Made by a program: the position numbers and the translations under genes
Shown here: positions 22,268 to 33,700 of the stretch, in pieces
Layout: the number at the start of each line of letters is the position of its first letter
Numbering within the stretch: the stretch's first letter is position 1
Assembly: GCA_016098155.1 (NCBI GenBank)
Contig: JAAAJB010000077.1
Coordinates: 1-64,000 of the forward strand
Reading direction: 5' to 3'
DNA length: 64,000 nucleotides
Source of the DNA: Actinomortierella ambigua
Lineage: Eukaryota > Mortierellomycota > Mortierellomycetes > Mortierellales > Mortierellaceae
The notes under the pieces: generated by a model
The model's database searches: none
What the model saw: only the letters and a program-made list of their open reading frames with translations
Told to the model about the DNA's origin: nothing

Positions 22268-23412
22268 CTAGCGGAAAGCATTCTTTTTCTCACGGAGAAT
22301 GCGCATGACCTCGACTGGATCGGACGAAGCGGCAAATTGCTGGACGTCATGTTCACTAAGAGTGAAAAAGGGGGAACACGGTGAATATCAGTACTCTTGG
22401 TTTCTCTCTCTTCCTCTATCTCCCTTCCTTTCTCTCTCTCTTTGCATTGCAACATACTTGACACGCCAGAATGGATTGGTGTGATATTCTTCAGACAAGG
22501 TACCGGGGATGGTGACACGGTTCTGAGAAGCCCATACGAGCCGCTGAGCGATGTGAGAGTTGTTGGGCTCGACATGCTGGGAAAAACGGAGGTTGGCCTG
22601 AGTGTACTCGTGGCCTGGGTAGACTTTGGTGTCGGCAGGCAGCTTGGCGAGTACTCCTTGCAGACTGTGATGCATCTCGGCGGCAGTGCCCTCAAAGAAC
22701 CGTCCACAACCCGCTAGCAGAAGGGGATGAGGAAAAGAAAGTGTGAGAAAAAAGTAAATAATGGCGGGCAGCGGGAGAAAAGGGGGGATTTTGATTTTCC
22801 TCCCCCCGCACACACATCACACGTAAAAGCAACGAGAATTCATACCCAGGAAGAGTGTGTCGCCTGTAAAGACAGCCCGGTCCTGGCCCTCTGTCACGTA
22901 GAAGCAGACGCTGCCCTGGGTATGGCACTTTGTGTAGAGGGTCTCGATAGAGATGGCCCCGAGGTGGAAGACCTCCCTATCCTTCAGGAAATGGGTCTGT
23001 CCAGGGACTCGGTCATCGGCGCCGTAAATGGGGATGCCAGGCAACTGTTCCAACAGGCCGAGGTTGCCGTCGGTATGGTCCCAGTGGTGGTGCGTGCAAA
23101 GGATGGATGTGATGGTGGCTCCGAGCTCGTGAGCCTTGCCGAGTATTGTGGCAGGGTCGACTGGGTCCACCACGGCTGCTCGCTTGGTCGCCTCGTCCAA
23201 GATCAGATAGGTATAGTTGTCTAAGAAGCCGCAGAGTATGTATTTTTTTTTGTGTGTGTATAAACATATAAACATGTTGACAGTTAGAAGCGGAGGTGTC
23301 GGAAGAGAGGTAGACTACTCGCAATCTCCTTGGAGGAAGAGGGATGCGTTGCTCATTTTCAGTGTTTGACAATCAACCTACCTTCAAGAGCAGGGATATG
23401 GTAAATGCGCAT
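22268..23412 (-). CDS. GLO2: Hydroxyacylglutathione hydrolase (glyoxalase II)
   Basis: Four exons (23382-23412, 22846-23220, 22458-22713, 22268-22355) encode 249 residues. The 31-nt first exon reads MRIYHIPALE and joins DNYTYLILDE, the classical glyoxalase II N-terminus. This decides the start. Metallo-beta-lactamase ligands are clear: THHHWDHTDGN (HxHxDH), the histidine of CHTQGSVCFYV, the bridging aspartate of GDTLF, and the histidine of YPGHEYTQANL. The end holds the C-terminal helical part (NPFWRV, DPVEVMRILREKKN). It hydrolyses S-lactoylglutathione to lactate and glutathione in the methylglyoxal detoxification pathway. There is no mitochondrial presequence, so a cytosolic location is expected. 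An internal GTATG donor splits the GDTLFL-AGCGRFFEGT motif. Confidence 0.96.
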
Positions 23413-23823
23413 GTTGGGCAAAAAAAAATGGAGATGGAAGGTGAGGAGCAAAAAAAGGAGCTTTGTCATTGTTTCTATAAAAATGGTGCTACGCCTCCGA
23501 GAGACGAAAAAGGAAGCGCGGGCGAAGGAAAGGGTGTACGCGTCATTTTTGTGCTTGCGTGTTCTGTTACTTTTCGACAGGGGGGGATGAAGTTTTGCTG
23601 ACCACCGACTGCTGAATAAGCAAACTAGCGAACATCTATCTTTTCGTTTTTTTAGCGCGGCGTATTTTTGCGGGGCGCCCGCGAAACAACTACACGCCGT
23701 TCTTTTTATTTATCATAATAGTCCAGCTAAAAGGACCAATGGTTTCGAGGCGAGCCTCTTCTCCTCAGTCTTCCAGACGTGTTGCTGCCTCGCCAGACGC
23801 GTCGTCGCCTCCTTTGGGGGCTG
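23413..23823. other. Intergenic
   Basis: 411 bp between the glyoxalase II start and the stop of the next minus-strand gene. It is mixed-composition promoter and 3' UTR sequence with no gene seen. Confidence 0.5.
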
Positions 23824-25425
23824 CTACAGTCCTAGTTGCTGCTTGCGGGCCTGGACGGCGAGAACAAGGAGCTTCTTGGCGCGGCCATCGCCGAGGGTAA
23901 AGTCGACAACACCCATGGCATTGGTGACGTAGCAAAAGCCCATCTTGAGCTCCTCCAACCAGACAGTCAGCGAGCCACCGGCGCCGCCCCATCCTTGGAC
24001 AAGAACACCCTCGAGATCCGGGAAAAAGTTGCGAGTGCGGATCCAGCCACCATGCGAGATTGGGTGCTTGTCTAGCGTGACGTGATCCTCCAGCTCCACG
24101 GTGTGATGCGTCGCACGCTCGTAGGTCGCCTGGGAGATCAAGTTGGGCTCTGAACTGTTGTAGGATGCTCCTTGGTTGGCCATCATCGACATGAGCCGTG
24201 CCAGCTAAACATGGTATGAAGTGGGGGAGGGGAAGCGAGTGAAAAGGTAAACAAGAATGAATGCAGTACAAGTAGTTGCATTCAAGGATCCCGCATCGTG
24301 ATCCACCTATCTCTTCCTCCTTACCGAGTGGGCATTGGTCTTGAGTGAGAAACTGGTGCTGGGCACGTGGTGGGCATCCTTTGTGCGAAAATCGCGAGCA
24401 CGGCGCGCCATGGGCAGAGCGAGTGATTTGAATGTCTGGGACTTTGTTTGGAAGAGCCGAGACGATATCTTGTGAAGCGGAGCCAGCCCAGGGGTGCCCA
24501 GATAGGCATGGGTCTGGAGCGCATGTGGGATGAACAGGCGACCGAGGAGGCGCAGTACCGGGTAGTCATGCATCGGCGTCAGGCGGTCGTCCCAGTCAGC
24601 AGCATTGGGCAAGGCACCATAATAGAGCTCAACGTCTGGATAGGCAGCCATCAGCTCGTCCCGGGCAAGCTGGTCGAGGTCTCGGCCCTGGGGGTCGACG
24701 CGGCGGACAATTTCGTCTAGGTACCAGCCTCGCGTAACTGCATGGTAGGCACGCTGCGGCAGCTGTTGCTTGTCAGAGGGCTCACTGCCACTAAAGAAGT
24801 GGTGTTTCTGGCGTGCGAGATGGGCAGACCAGCGTGTGCGATCCCGCAACAGGGCCCAGGAGAGGTCGCCTTTGTCGTCGTCGAGATATTGGACGCCAGC
24901 CTGATGCATCATGAGGTCCTTGAGACGGACGTTTTCCTTGCCGTTCTGGGCAAACTCGGGCCAGTAGGTGGAGATCTTTTCCTCATAGTCGAGCAAGCCC
25001 TTGTCGACGAGGCGAGCGATGAGGATGCCCTCGAGGACTTTACCGGACGAGTAGACTTGGTTCAGCGTGCGATTGTCGTAAATGATTGTGTGACGCAGAT
25101 CCTTGAAGCCAGCAAAGACGTCGATGACTGGCTCGCCATCGACAAAGACGGCGAGCGAGCCACCGAGGTCTTCGTTCACGGCAAACTTGTGGAGGTACTG
25201 TTGGAGGACGGGGCCATAGAGGACGGGGTCCGTTGGCGTCGTCGTCAGACCGCTGATGACCAGGGGTTGGTTTGCGCAGTTCCAGGAGAGGTAGCTGCAG
25301 AGCGGGTCGAGGAAAGGTCCGCGGCGAGAGTAGAAAAAGACCGTGCTCAGCAAGAGGGGCAGGAGCCACACAAAAACGCTCAAGAGCCCAGCGGCCATGC
25401 CGCGTATGCGAGTGGTGACAGTCAT
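23824..25425 (-). CDS. Membrane-anchored serine beta-lactamase-like protein (LACTB/esterase family)
   Basis: Two exons (24325-25425, 23824-24204) encode 493 residues. Residues about 11-33 form a strongly hydrophobic N-terminal anchor (GLLSVFVWLLPLLLSTVFF). The beta-lactamase fold has the SxxK nucleophile motif S126-S-G-K129 in NQVYSSGKVLEG and the Tyr motif YHAVTRGW at Y227, as in class C-like hydrolases, LACTB and family VIII carboxylesterases. A late HGGWIR followed by GWGGAGGSL could supply the third active-site element. The substrate is unknown; peptidase, esterase or lactonase activity are all seen in relatives. In-frame sequence upstream of 25425 starts only at a non-ATG codon, so this ATG is chosen. 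The product is probably anchored to the ER or another membrane with a lumenal catalytic domain. Confidence 0.88.
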
Positions 25426-25852
25426 AAACGGGAGATCAATTGCGAAAAAGTGCAAATGAATGAGGTTGAAGAATGAGAAGAATGGAATGCAAGTGTGGCG
25501 AAATGCATGTGAAAAAACATTTTAAGCAAGCTTGCATAGTTTAAAGAAATCCATCCTTTTCATGGGCAAGTGTTTTGCCTCAGCACCACCTCCAACAATC
25601 CAGTTATCCATTCGTTCCCAGGGGGGGGGGGGAAACGACTTTTTTTTCTTCCTCCTCGGTTCGGGTGGGACCTGCTGCGCGAAATTCTCTGAAAGGGTGA
25701 CGTGAAGTGTCAGCATGCTGAAGATCTTTAGACCCTCTCGCTTTCTCTCCACTCTCAACAAAACACAATAGCAACAGCGTGCAGACATCCTTCAGGAACA
25801 ATCAGGGACAAAAAGATAGAAAGAAGCAGAGGAATTTCATTCAAATGATCGC
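25426..25852. other. Intergenic
   Basis: 427 bp between two minus-strand genes. A G-run lies near 25621-25632. No gene was seen. Confidence 0.5.
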
Positions 25853-27235
25853 TCAAAACGGCGATCCACATTGGTCCATACAGCGGTTCTTCACGCTGTC
25901 GCAGCCTTGGAAACACGGTGAGCTAAACTCGCAGCCGATTTTACATCCCGCATCATCACCACAGTTGCCAGCACACGCTTTGTAAATGTCTTCGCTCGTA
26001 CATCCCGATCTGCATGGCCAGAATGCATCGACGCACGGTGCAGTACAGGTGAAATAGGCGTCGGACTTTGAGGGCGTCGGAGATGGTCGAGGGGGTTGCT
26101 GTGTAGGTGGCGGTGGTGGTGGTGGTGGCACAGGATCGACAGGATTGACAGGACTCACAGGGCCCTGCGTAGACTTTGGCTCTGGTGGCTGTGGCTGTGG
26201 CTGTGGCTGCTGGGGTTGTGGTGGCTGTGATGGCGAGCCTGTGGTGTTGGAAGAGGGCGCTGAAAAGGTTGCCGTGGGCTTGCTGCCTGCTGCAACAGAG
26301 GCAGACTCGGTAGGCTTGGAAGTGGAGTGAGATGAGGTCCCACCACCACCACCACCACCACCACCGGGCGAGCTCCCTACCTCCTCTCCAGAATTAGGCC
26401 GATCAACCGCTCTTTTGATCAAGGAAGCAGCAGTCGCGACAGTGCCGACGATGACCACCACAAACAGCGCTGTAAAAAACCACTTTCGTATCTGTGGACC
26501 GGGTTTCTTGACGGGAGTAAGCGGCCGATTGACAATGCTGGTGCCCTGGAAAGCAGACTTTTGGGTAGCACCGGATACTGGATACGGCTGGTTGGGGCGA
26601 GAAGACACACCAGGCGAGTGGCCAAGAGTCGACGGTGGCGTAGGTACAGGAGGCATCGCCAGAGTGGATTCGGTCGAGATGGGCAACGGGATGTAGTCGA
26701 GTGGGAGGTGAGAGGTGGACTGCACGTATGATTGCTGCTCGACGACATGGTGCTGTGTGGATGATGCAAGAGTCGGGTCGACGACAGGTTGAGGGTATGG
26801 TTGAGGTTGCAGTTGAGGGTAAGGCTGTTGATGTTGCGGGTATGGTGTGAAATAGGGGCCACCGTAACCTGCAGTAGTACTAGAGTCGGGAATTCCATTC
26901 TGACGGTAGACAGGACTAGCATGTTCAAGGTACACTTGGGGCGATGATCCGAGACGTTCATGCTCGACGTCGTCTGCTGAGGCAGCTGGCGGCGGGATAT
27001 ATGTATGAGGACCCGAATGGAGTGTAGGGAGATCAGGCACAGGTGTCCACCGAACCTCATGTGGCGAGCGAGCAGGGCTCGAGGCTGGAGTCGAGCAAAG
27101 CTGCGGTGTGCCTTCTAGAGTCTGCGGCGCGCGGGCATCCGAGACAGGCGAAGAAGAAGCAGAGTAGGTGGGATCAGAACCGAGTCCCTCGAGGACCACT
27201 TGGCCAGAGAGGGCCTTTGGGATGGGGTCGATCAT
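25853..27235 (-). CDS. Single-pass membrane protein with Pro/Gln-rich stalks and a six-fold CX3C domain
   Basis: One exon encodes 460 residues. Residues 1-250 are disordered and rich in Pro, Ser, Gln and Tyr, with PYPQ-type repeats at about 132-150. Residues about 252-273 are a transmembrane helix (WFFTALFVVVIVGTVATAAS) preceded by KKPGPQIRK, so the N-terminus should be cytosolic. A Gly/Ser/Thr/Pro stalk with a poly-Gly run, PQPQ repeats and a poly-Pro run follows. Residues 397-456 hold twelve cysteines arranged as six CxxxC pairs with spacers of 6, 8, 5, 5 and 6 residues. No signal peptide is present. The layout resembles a cell-wall or surface sensor, with a stalk carrying a disulfide-rich head, but no known domain is recognised. 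The gene is divergent from THO2, with 489 bp between starts. Confidence 0.85.
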   Translation of the reverse strand: MIDPIPKALSGQVVLEGLGSDPTYSASSSPVSDARAPQTLEGTPQLCSTPASSPARSPHEVRWTPVPDLPTLHSGPHTYIPPPAASADDVEHERLGSSPQVYLEHASPVYRQNGIPDSSTTAGYGGPYFTPYPQHQQPYPQLQPQPYPQPVVDPTLASSTQHHVVEQQSYVQSTSHLPLDYIPLPISTESTLAMPPVPTPPSTLGHSPGVSSRPNQPYPVSGATQKSAFQGTSIVNRPLTPVKKPGPQIRKWFFTALFVVVIVGTVATAASLIKRAVDRPNSGEEVGSSPGGGGGGGGGTSSHSTSKPTESASVAAGSKPTATFSAPSSNTTGSPSQPPQPQQPQPQPQPPEPKSTQGPVSPVNPVDPVPPPPPPPPTQQPPRPSPTPSKSDAYFTCTAPCVDAFWPCRSGCTSEDIYKACAGNCGDDAGCKIGCEFSSPCFQGCDSVKNRCMDQCGSPF

Positions 27236-27724
27236 TCACAATGGAGATGAAGGAAGAGACGAATCTTGCTGCCTGGTGCGAACACTGCCTCAACCTTGTA
27301 CTGTATCGGTAGAGTGCAGACATTGGATATTCCCAGCAAGCACGGGCTCACACACTTTTGTGTTGGAATGTAGCAACTCCGTTGGCACGATCTGATGCTT
27401 GTAACCCATTATTATTTGTTGTGATACTTGGCCCCACACGTTCAAAGGGTCGTCCACTGCCGGCTCCAGTGCATACACGGTTGTTGCCAAGGAGGGCAGA
27501 ACGCGTGTGTTTCAATAATTGACAGCAAACTCATCCATCCCCCTCGCGGGCGCGGCACATTTTTCCCCTTTTGTCGAACACTGACAGGGAGCAGTCCTGT
27601 TTCCCCTCCAAGCCACCTCTCTCTCTTTTTTGGCCTTGAGGAACGGAAAGACACATGCATCTTTCGCTTGCCCCTACCCTTCATCCTTATTGTTTGGCCC
27701 ATTACCGTCTGATTGGCACTCACC
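27236..27724. other. Divergent promoter region
   Basis: 489 bp between the starts of the CX3C membrane protein (-) and THO2 (+). No TATA box or repeat stands out. Confidence 0.5.
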
Positions 27725-30700
27725 ATGTCAGTCTTCCGCACAGTTAAGAGTCATATCGAGACTTGGCGGACTTCGGGGTCTTACCAGCAACTGTAAGCGA
27801 CTACCACCTTACTGCGCCCCTCCTGTGTACCAAGGAACTGCCCATCCAAAATGCTAAACGCGTACTCTTTTTTTTTTTTGTGCTCCATGGCAAAACATCC
27901 AGGCTGGACTATGCTCTCCCGCTTCTCAACACTCCGAACAATGACCTGACACATCCGATTGGTTATGTTGTCCAAGGCGTTCTTCGCGCAGGCTTGGCCA
28001 CAACCATCTCTCCCAAAGATGTCTCAGCATTCCTGGCCGCATTAACAGTGGCAAAATCCCCTGACTGCAATGTGGAATTGGAGACAATCATTCTCAACTA
28101 TGTGTGGATCTTTGAACAAGAAGTTGATGCCAACGACAGTCGGCGTGGTCAACTGGTTGACCTTGCCATGGCTCTGATTGTACGTGACAATGACTTTTAT
28201 TTGCTTTTTGCTTTGCATGGTGCTCGTGTTGCGTTCAAACAATCAGGTGTAGTGTGAGACCGTGCTCTATAGCTGACCTCTACCCTTTGACGTGATGAAC
28301 CTCAATAGGCCCAAAAGTTCTTGTCGACAGACAACATGAAGGTTGTCTGGGAGATGGAGTTTCTGGAGGCTGTCAAGCTCATCCCAAGCGCCAAGGTTTT
28401 CAGAAAGAAACTCATTCGAGTCAACACTATTCAACAGTATGGCACCTTGATGAAGAAGAAGGCACCCTTTACAACTGCAGCGCTCTTTCATATGGATCGG
28501 CCGCAATACTCACGTCTACCTTTAAACACTACGCTCCATGGCCTTCCAGGTATAAACAAACAAAATTCAACTTGCTGCGAGAGGCATCGGAGGGCTTTTC
28601 CAAAGTTGTTGCCGAACTGTCGACACAGACACAGGATCGACCGAAACGCGAGGATACCACCAAGCGTGCAGCGACTGTCCTGCAGAACATCATGGCGTTG
28701 ACTGGTAATGATATCTCACATGATCGAATATTGCTATGTGGCTATTTTTTTTCCCTTGGAGAACATGCTGGCTAACTTTCAGTCTTTGCAACTTTAGGCT
28801 ATTTTAATCTCGACCCTAATCGTGTGTTGGACTTGGCTCTTGACGTGTTTGCTTCAAACATTGTGACACACCACCAATTCTTCGTCGAGCTTCTGCGTCA
28901 GTCTCCTTGGGTGGCGGGCAAGACTGACGTTTGTGCGCAGATTCTTGGTTTCCGATTCCAATACTTTCAGGTAAGCTACAAAACATTTGCCTGTATCGTA
29001 ATGTGTTTTTGCCCTTTTGTATTGGTCTGTCGGCCGCAGTAAACTCACCTCTCTCCCAATATTCTGGTTCCTTGTAGCGAGAGGAAAACTGGGGTAAAGA
29101 CGCGACAACGACATATATGATGACCGCGATTTTGATCGCATACGGGATCGTCGAGCTTGAGGCAATCTACCCACATGTAAGTCTTGTTTCTGAGGGGAAA
29201 AAATTGAAAGGAGCTCTGCAACCTATTCTACTACATATACTAACGAACAAAGGATTTTCAACTTGCTATCGTTGAATAGTTGGTGCCAGAGGATTCTGCA
29301 ATGTCAGCAGAATTTCAAGCCTTCATAAAGAGTATGAAGGAGGAGGCATCGTCTTTCAAGAACAATGCTCTCTCGGTAAGTTGCACATCTATTTTTTTTT
29401 GTTCTGTCTTAGAAATCAATCTCTCTGCTTTGCGAGTTTGTGATCCCCTCCTGACTTGCTTTTTCCCTCGCTTTTTTTTCATTGTATTAGATGGCTGGAG
29501 CGCTTTCCGATGACGCCCCTACCTCGGCGCTCACAGCCCCCAACGAAGATTCATCCACCAATACAGGGGCGCCTGCTGTAGAACCCGAGAAGAAGTTAAC
29601 CATGCCGAACCAAAAGATCGGGCTAGCCGATGCTCTGCTCACGATCGGAGCCGTAGAGCGGGCAACCTTCATTCTGGCCTCCTTCCCGAACGTGACAGCA
29701 TCTCACCCACGAACGGCCGACCTTCTCTCGCGAATCGTGAATGCGGCCATCCATGCAGTGTACGAGCCCTTCAACCCGGCGGCGATCCACCCGATCCTCC
29801 AACACGATGCCAGTTTCCCCTTTAAGTATCCAGGCAAGAGCGCGGATGATCTAGAGGTGGTGCGGATGTTGTCACCGTTCTTGCCGAATGCCACAACGTT
29901 GACCCGGTACGAGTTTTTCTACCCGCAGTGGCAGGAAGAGGCGTTGTCGACTTTGGGCAGCATCACGAATCTCGACCTCTTTTACGACAAGGTGTTCCCG
30001 CTGCTCAAGCTCATTGGCGCGCGCATCCACCGAGACCCGATCCTGGTTGCGAAGCTGTGTAGGATTGGCGCAGGATCGCTTGCACGTCTCGGCCGAGAGG
30101 TTGCGGAATTGGAGAAGAACAAGGCGGCGTGTCAGCAGCAAATCAAGGAGGTGACACAGCAGCTGGAGAACCCGGGCGACGATGGCGATGTGGTCATGGA
30201 GGAGGACGAGGAGACGAAGATGAAGGACGAACGCCAGGAAGGCATGACCGCCGCTGAAAACAAACTCGCGACGTTGGAGACGGAGCTCGCCGGGATCCAA
30301 TCGCTACTGGCGGTGCCCGAGGCGCAACTGAAGGAGGTGACGGAGCACTGGATCTGGATGTGCCAGAACCTGTTCCTGCCGGCGATTTCACTCAACAAGT
30401 CCAATACGGGCATGGTACACGAGGTGTGGCAAGTGATCAAGCAGTTGCCGTACCAAACGCGGTTCGCTCTGTACGGCGACTGGAAGGAGGATTCACCGAA
30501 GCGCAATCCAGAGTTGTTGGTGGCAGTGGCGTCGACGGAGAAGGAGGCGAAGAGCGTGATGCGACGCATCAACAAGGAGGATGTGAAGCAGTACGGACGC
30601 ATGTTTGCCAAGCTGGCCCATTCAAACCCTCTGATTGTGTTTGCGGCTGCGATGCGACAGCTGGAAGGAGGATACGACAACATGATCATGCCGTTGGTGG

Positions 30701-33700
30701 ACGCTTGCAAGTACCTGACGGATTTCGGATACGATGTGCTCGGATATGCGTTGCTCGAGTGCATCTCCAGCACGATGCGCAGCAAAGTGCAGGACGACGG
30801 CATCACGGTCGCCAAGTGGATGACGACGTTGAGCTCATTTGCAGCCAACTTGTACCGCAAGTATCCGAATGGCGAACTTGGGGCCATGTTGCAGTATATT
30901 GTGCTGCAACTGCACCGGTCTCGCCCGCATGATCTGCTGCTGCTACGCGAACTGTTGGCCAAGATGGGAGGCGTGGAGGAGACAACCAACCTCAACTCGT
31001 CGCAGATGTTGGCGATGGCTGGTGGCGAAGCCCTCAAGAGTGAGACGCTGACCGGAGGTGTGACAGGCGCGGTGATGAAGAAGAGTATGCGGAGCTGTCT
31101 TCGACTCCAAGAGGCCATGCTGAAGAACGAGACGGCATCCAAGCTGCTGGTATTGATGGCACGGCACCGACAAAAGTGTATCTTTCAAGACTCGCATGTT
31201 TTCAACATCAAGGTGCTGAGCAACCTGTTTGATCAAGCCCATATGGCGCTGGTACAATTCCTGGATTTTTTGACGACAAATCTGGGCAAAGAGTATGCGA
31301 GCATTGTGCCATCGCTGACAAAGCTCTGCGACGACTTTAAGCTCATGCCCTCGGTCGCCATGTGGCTTGCCCGTCCCAAGATCCAGGAGGCCGTCCGTAA
31401 GGAGCAGCGTCGTTTGATTCTGGCCAAGGCTGACGCGAAGAAGGCTTTGGAGCACAAGGCGGCAGCAGCACCAACAGCAGCTGGAGGAGAGAACAAATCA
31501 ACAGAGCCCAGTGGGACCAAAGTTTCGAACGCGATGGAGATTGATCAAAACGGCACGATGGCGGTGGTAGCGGCGGCTGCTGCTCGCGGTCGTGATACCA
31601 GTCTGACAACAACGACCTCGTCTGGCGAGAGCTCGGTCTATCTCAGCTGTCTGACGCCATTTGTGGAGGAGATCAAGCCGCTTCTACCCGCACGATGCTG
31701 GCGATCGATGGTGCCCGAGTTTTACATTCTGTTTTGGCAGCTGAGCCTGTACGATATTTATGTGCCCAACGACCAGTACCAGACACGGATCAAGAAGCTG
31801 CAAGAGACGGCCAATATCATGGATGCCGACAAGCGGGTGTACAGCTCGCAGGAGAAGAACAAGCGTATGAAGGAGCGCGACCGATTGATTCAGACAGCGG
31901 CACGACTGTCGCTGGAACGGGAGGGCCAGTTGGAGAACAACAAGCGGGTCCTGGAGCGTCTGGAGCGGGAGAAGGAGAGCTGGTTTGTGGACCCGGACTT
32001 TGATCGGAATGAGGTGGCGCAGGCCATTTTCCAGTTTTGCGTGTTCCCACGCGCCTGCTTTTCCGCGCAGGATGCCATCTTTTGCGCCAAGCTTGTGTTT
32101 GTGCTGCATAGTCTGGCCACACCCGGATTCTCGACGCTGTTGTACCTTGACAAGCTGTTTATGGGTCACGAGCGAGTGATTCCGGCCTTGTCCGAGTCGG
32201 AGGCGAAGAACTTTGGCAAGTACCTGTCGGAGGTGTTGTCGCAGTTGGCGATCTGGCACGAGAACAAGACGCTGTTTGAGCAAGAGGCCCGAGGCCACTA
32301 CTTGCCGGGTTTCCAACGCAAGTGGCCGCAGCGACCCAGCGGCGAGCCGATCACGCCAGACCTCATGCTGGAGTATGAGGATTTCCGCCATGCGTTGTAC
32401 AAGTGGCACACACGACTGTATCTTCAGCTGCGCAAGAATCTCGAGTCCAAGGAATACATCTTGATCAAAAACTCGATTCTGCTGCTGCGCGAGATCTCGA
32501 CCGTCTTCCCCAAGGTGACGGCGATCGGCACGCGGCTGGAGGAGACGGTACAGTTTGTGGCCGAGAAGGAGGATCGCGAAGACATCAAACTCATGGCGAA
32601 TGCGTACCTGGGTATCCTCAAGAAGCAGCGCGACACAAACATGTGGGTGCCCAAGGACAGGTTCCACCATACCGAAGATGCACCCATGCCTTCTTCTGCC
32701 GGAGCAGCAACAGGAGCAGGATCGGCCTCTTCCAAGGCGGCTACTCTGTCTTCTGGAGGCACTACTTCGTCGTCGTCGGCAACAGCGACTGCATCTTCGA
32801 TGGGTCGATCGGATAGCTCGCGGGTCGAGAACAAGTCTTTGGGACGCGATGATCGGGATGACCGCGACAAGTATGGTGCGACATCGTCGTCATCGTCATC
32901 GAATAGCAACAATGCTTCCAACAATGCGACGGGTGCTAGTCGCGATCGTTTGTCGTCGGTCAAGGATAACCGAGGCAGCAGCTCGCCATCGCCGTCGACG
33001 CCTGGTCGCAAGGTGGTGCCGTTGCCTCCTAAGCCTGGCTCCTCGAGCCATGATAGCCGTCATGACCTGTCGTCGAGCCGTGATCAGCCTTCTTTGTCGT
33101 CTTCGAGCCGCGACCAACAGCAGCAACCGCAGTCGCAGTCGCAACCACAATCGCAGCCACAGTCGCAGACGCAGTCGCAACCACAGTCGCAGCCACTGTC
33201 TCAGCAGCAGCAGCGGGATCGATCCTCGCGTAGCGAGCCATTGTCGTCGTCGTCGTCAGGAGGTGGAAGTGGAGGCGGAAGCGGAGGTGACTTATTGGTG
33301 ATCTCTTTGAAGGGGTCGAGCAGCAGTAGCAGCAACAGCACGACCGGCAACAACAACAGCAATAGCATGAATGCAGGAAGCAACACGCCGACTACGCGGC
33401 CGTCGATCAACGCACCACCGGATCCTCGTACCGAGCGTCGAGAGCCGACGAGCACGAATAGTAGTAGCAGCAGTAACGGCGGCAAGGATCTCGCCACGAT
33501 GCGCCTAGAGCTACGCAACTCGGCGCCTCGAGACCCTCGAGACCGTGGAGATGGAGGTACACCTACAGGTCTGGACCGTAGTAGTGGTAGCGGCAATGCT
33601 AGCATGAGCAACAACAATAGTGGGCATGACCACCACTACCATCGGGAGAGCCGGTCATCGACTGGGCCTGGTGGGCCATCGTCGTCGTCATCATCCTCTG

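Noticed and set aside
25425..25455. Ten-codon longer start for the beta-lactamase-like protein
   Set aside because: The codon at 25455 reads TTG, not ATG; the first true ATG is at 25425.
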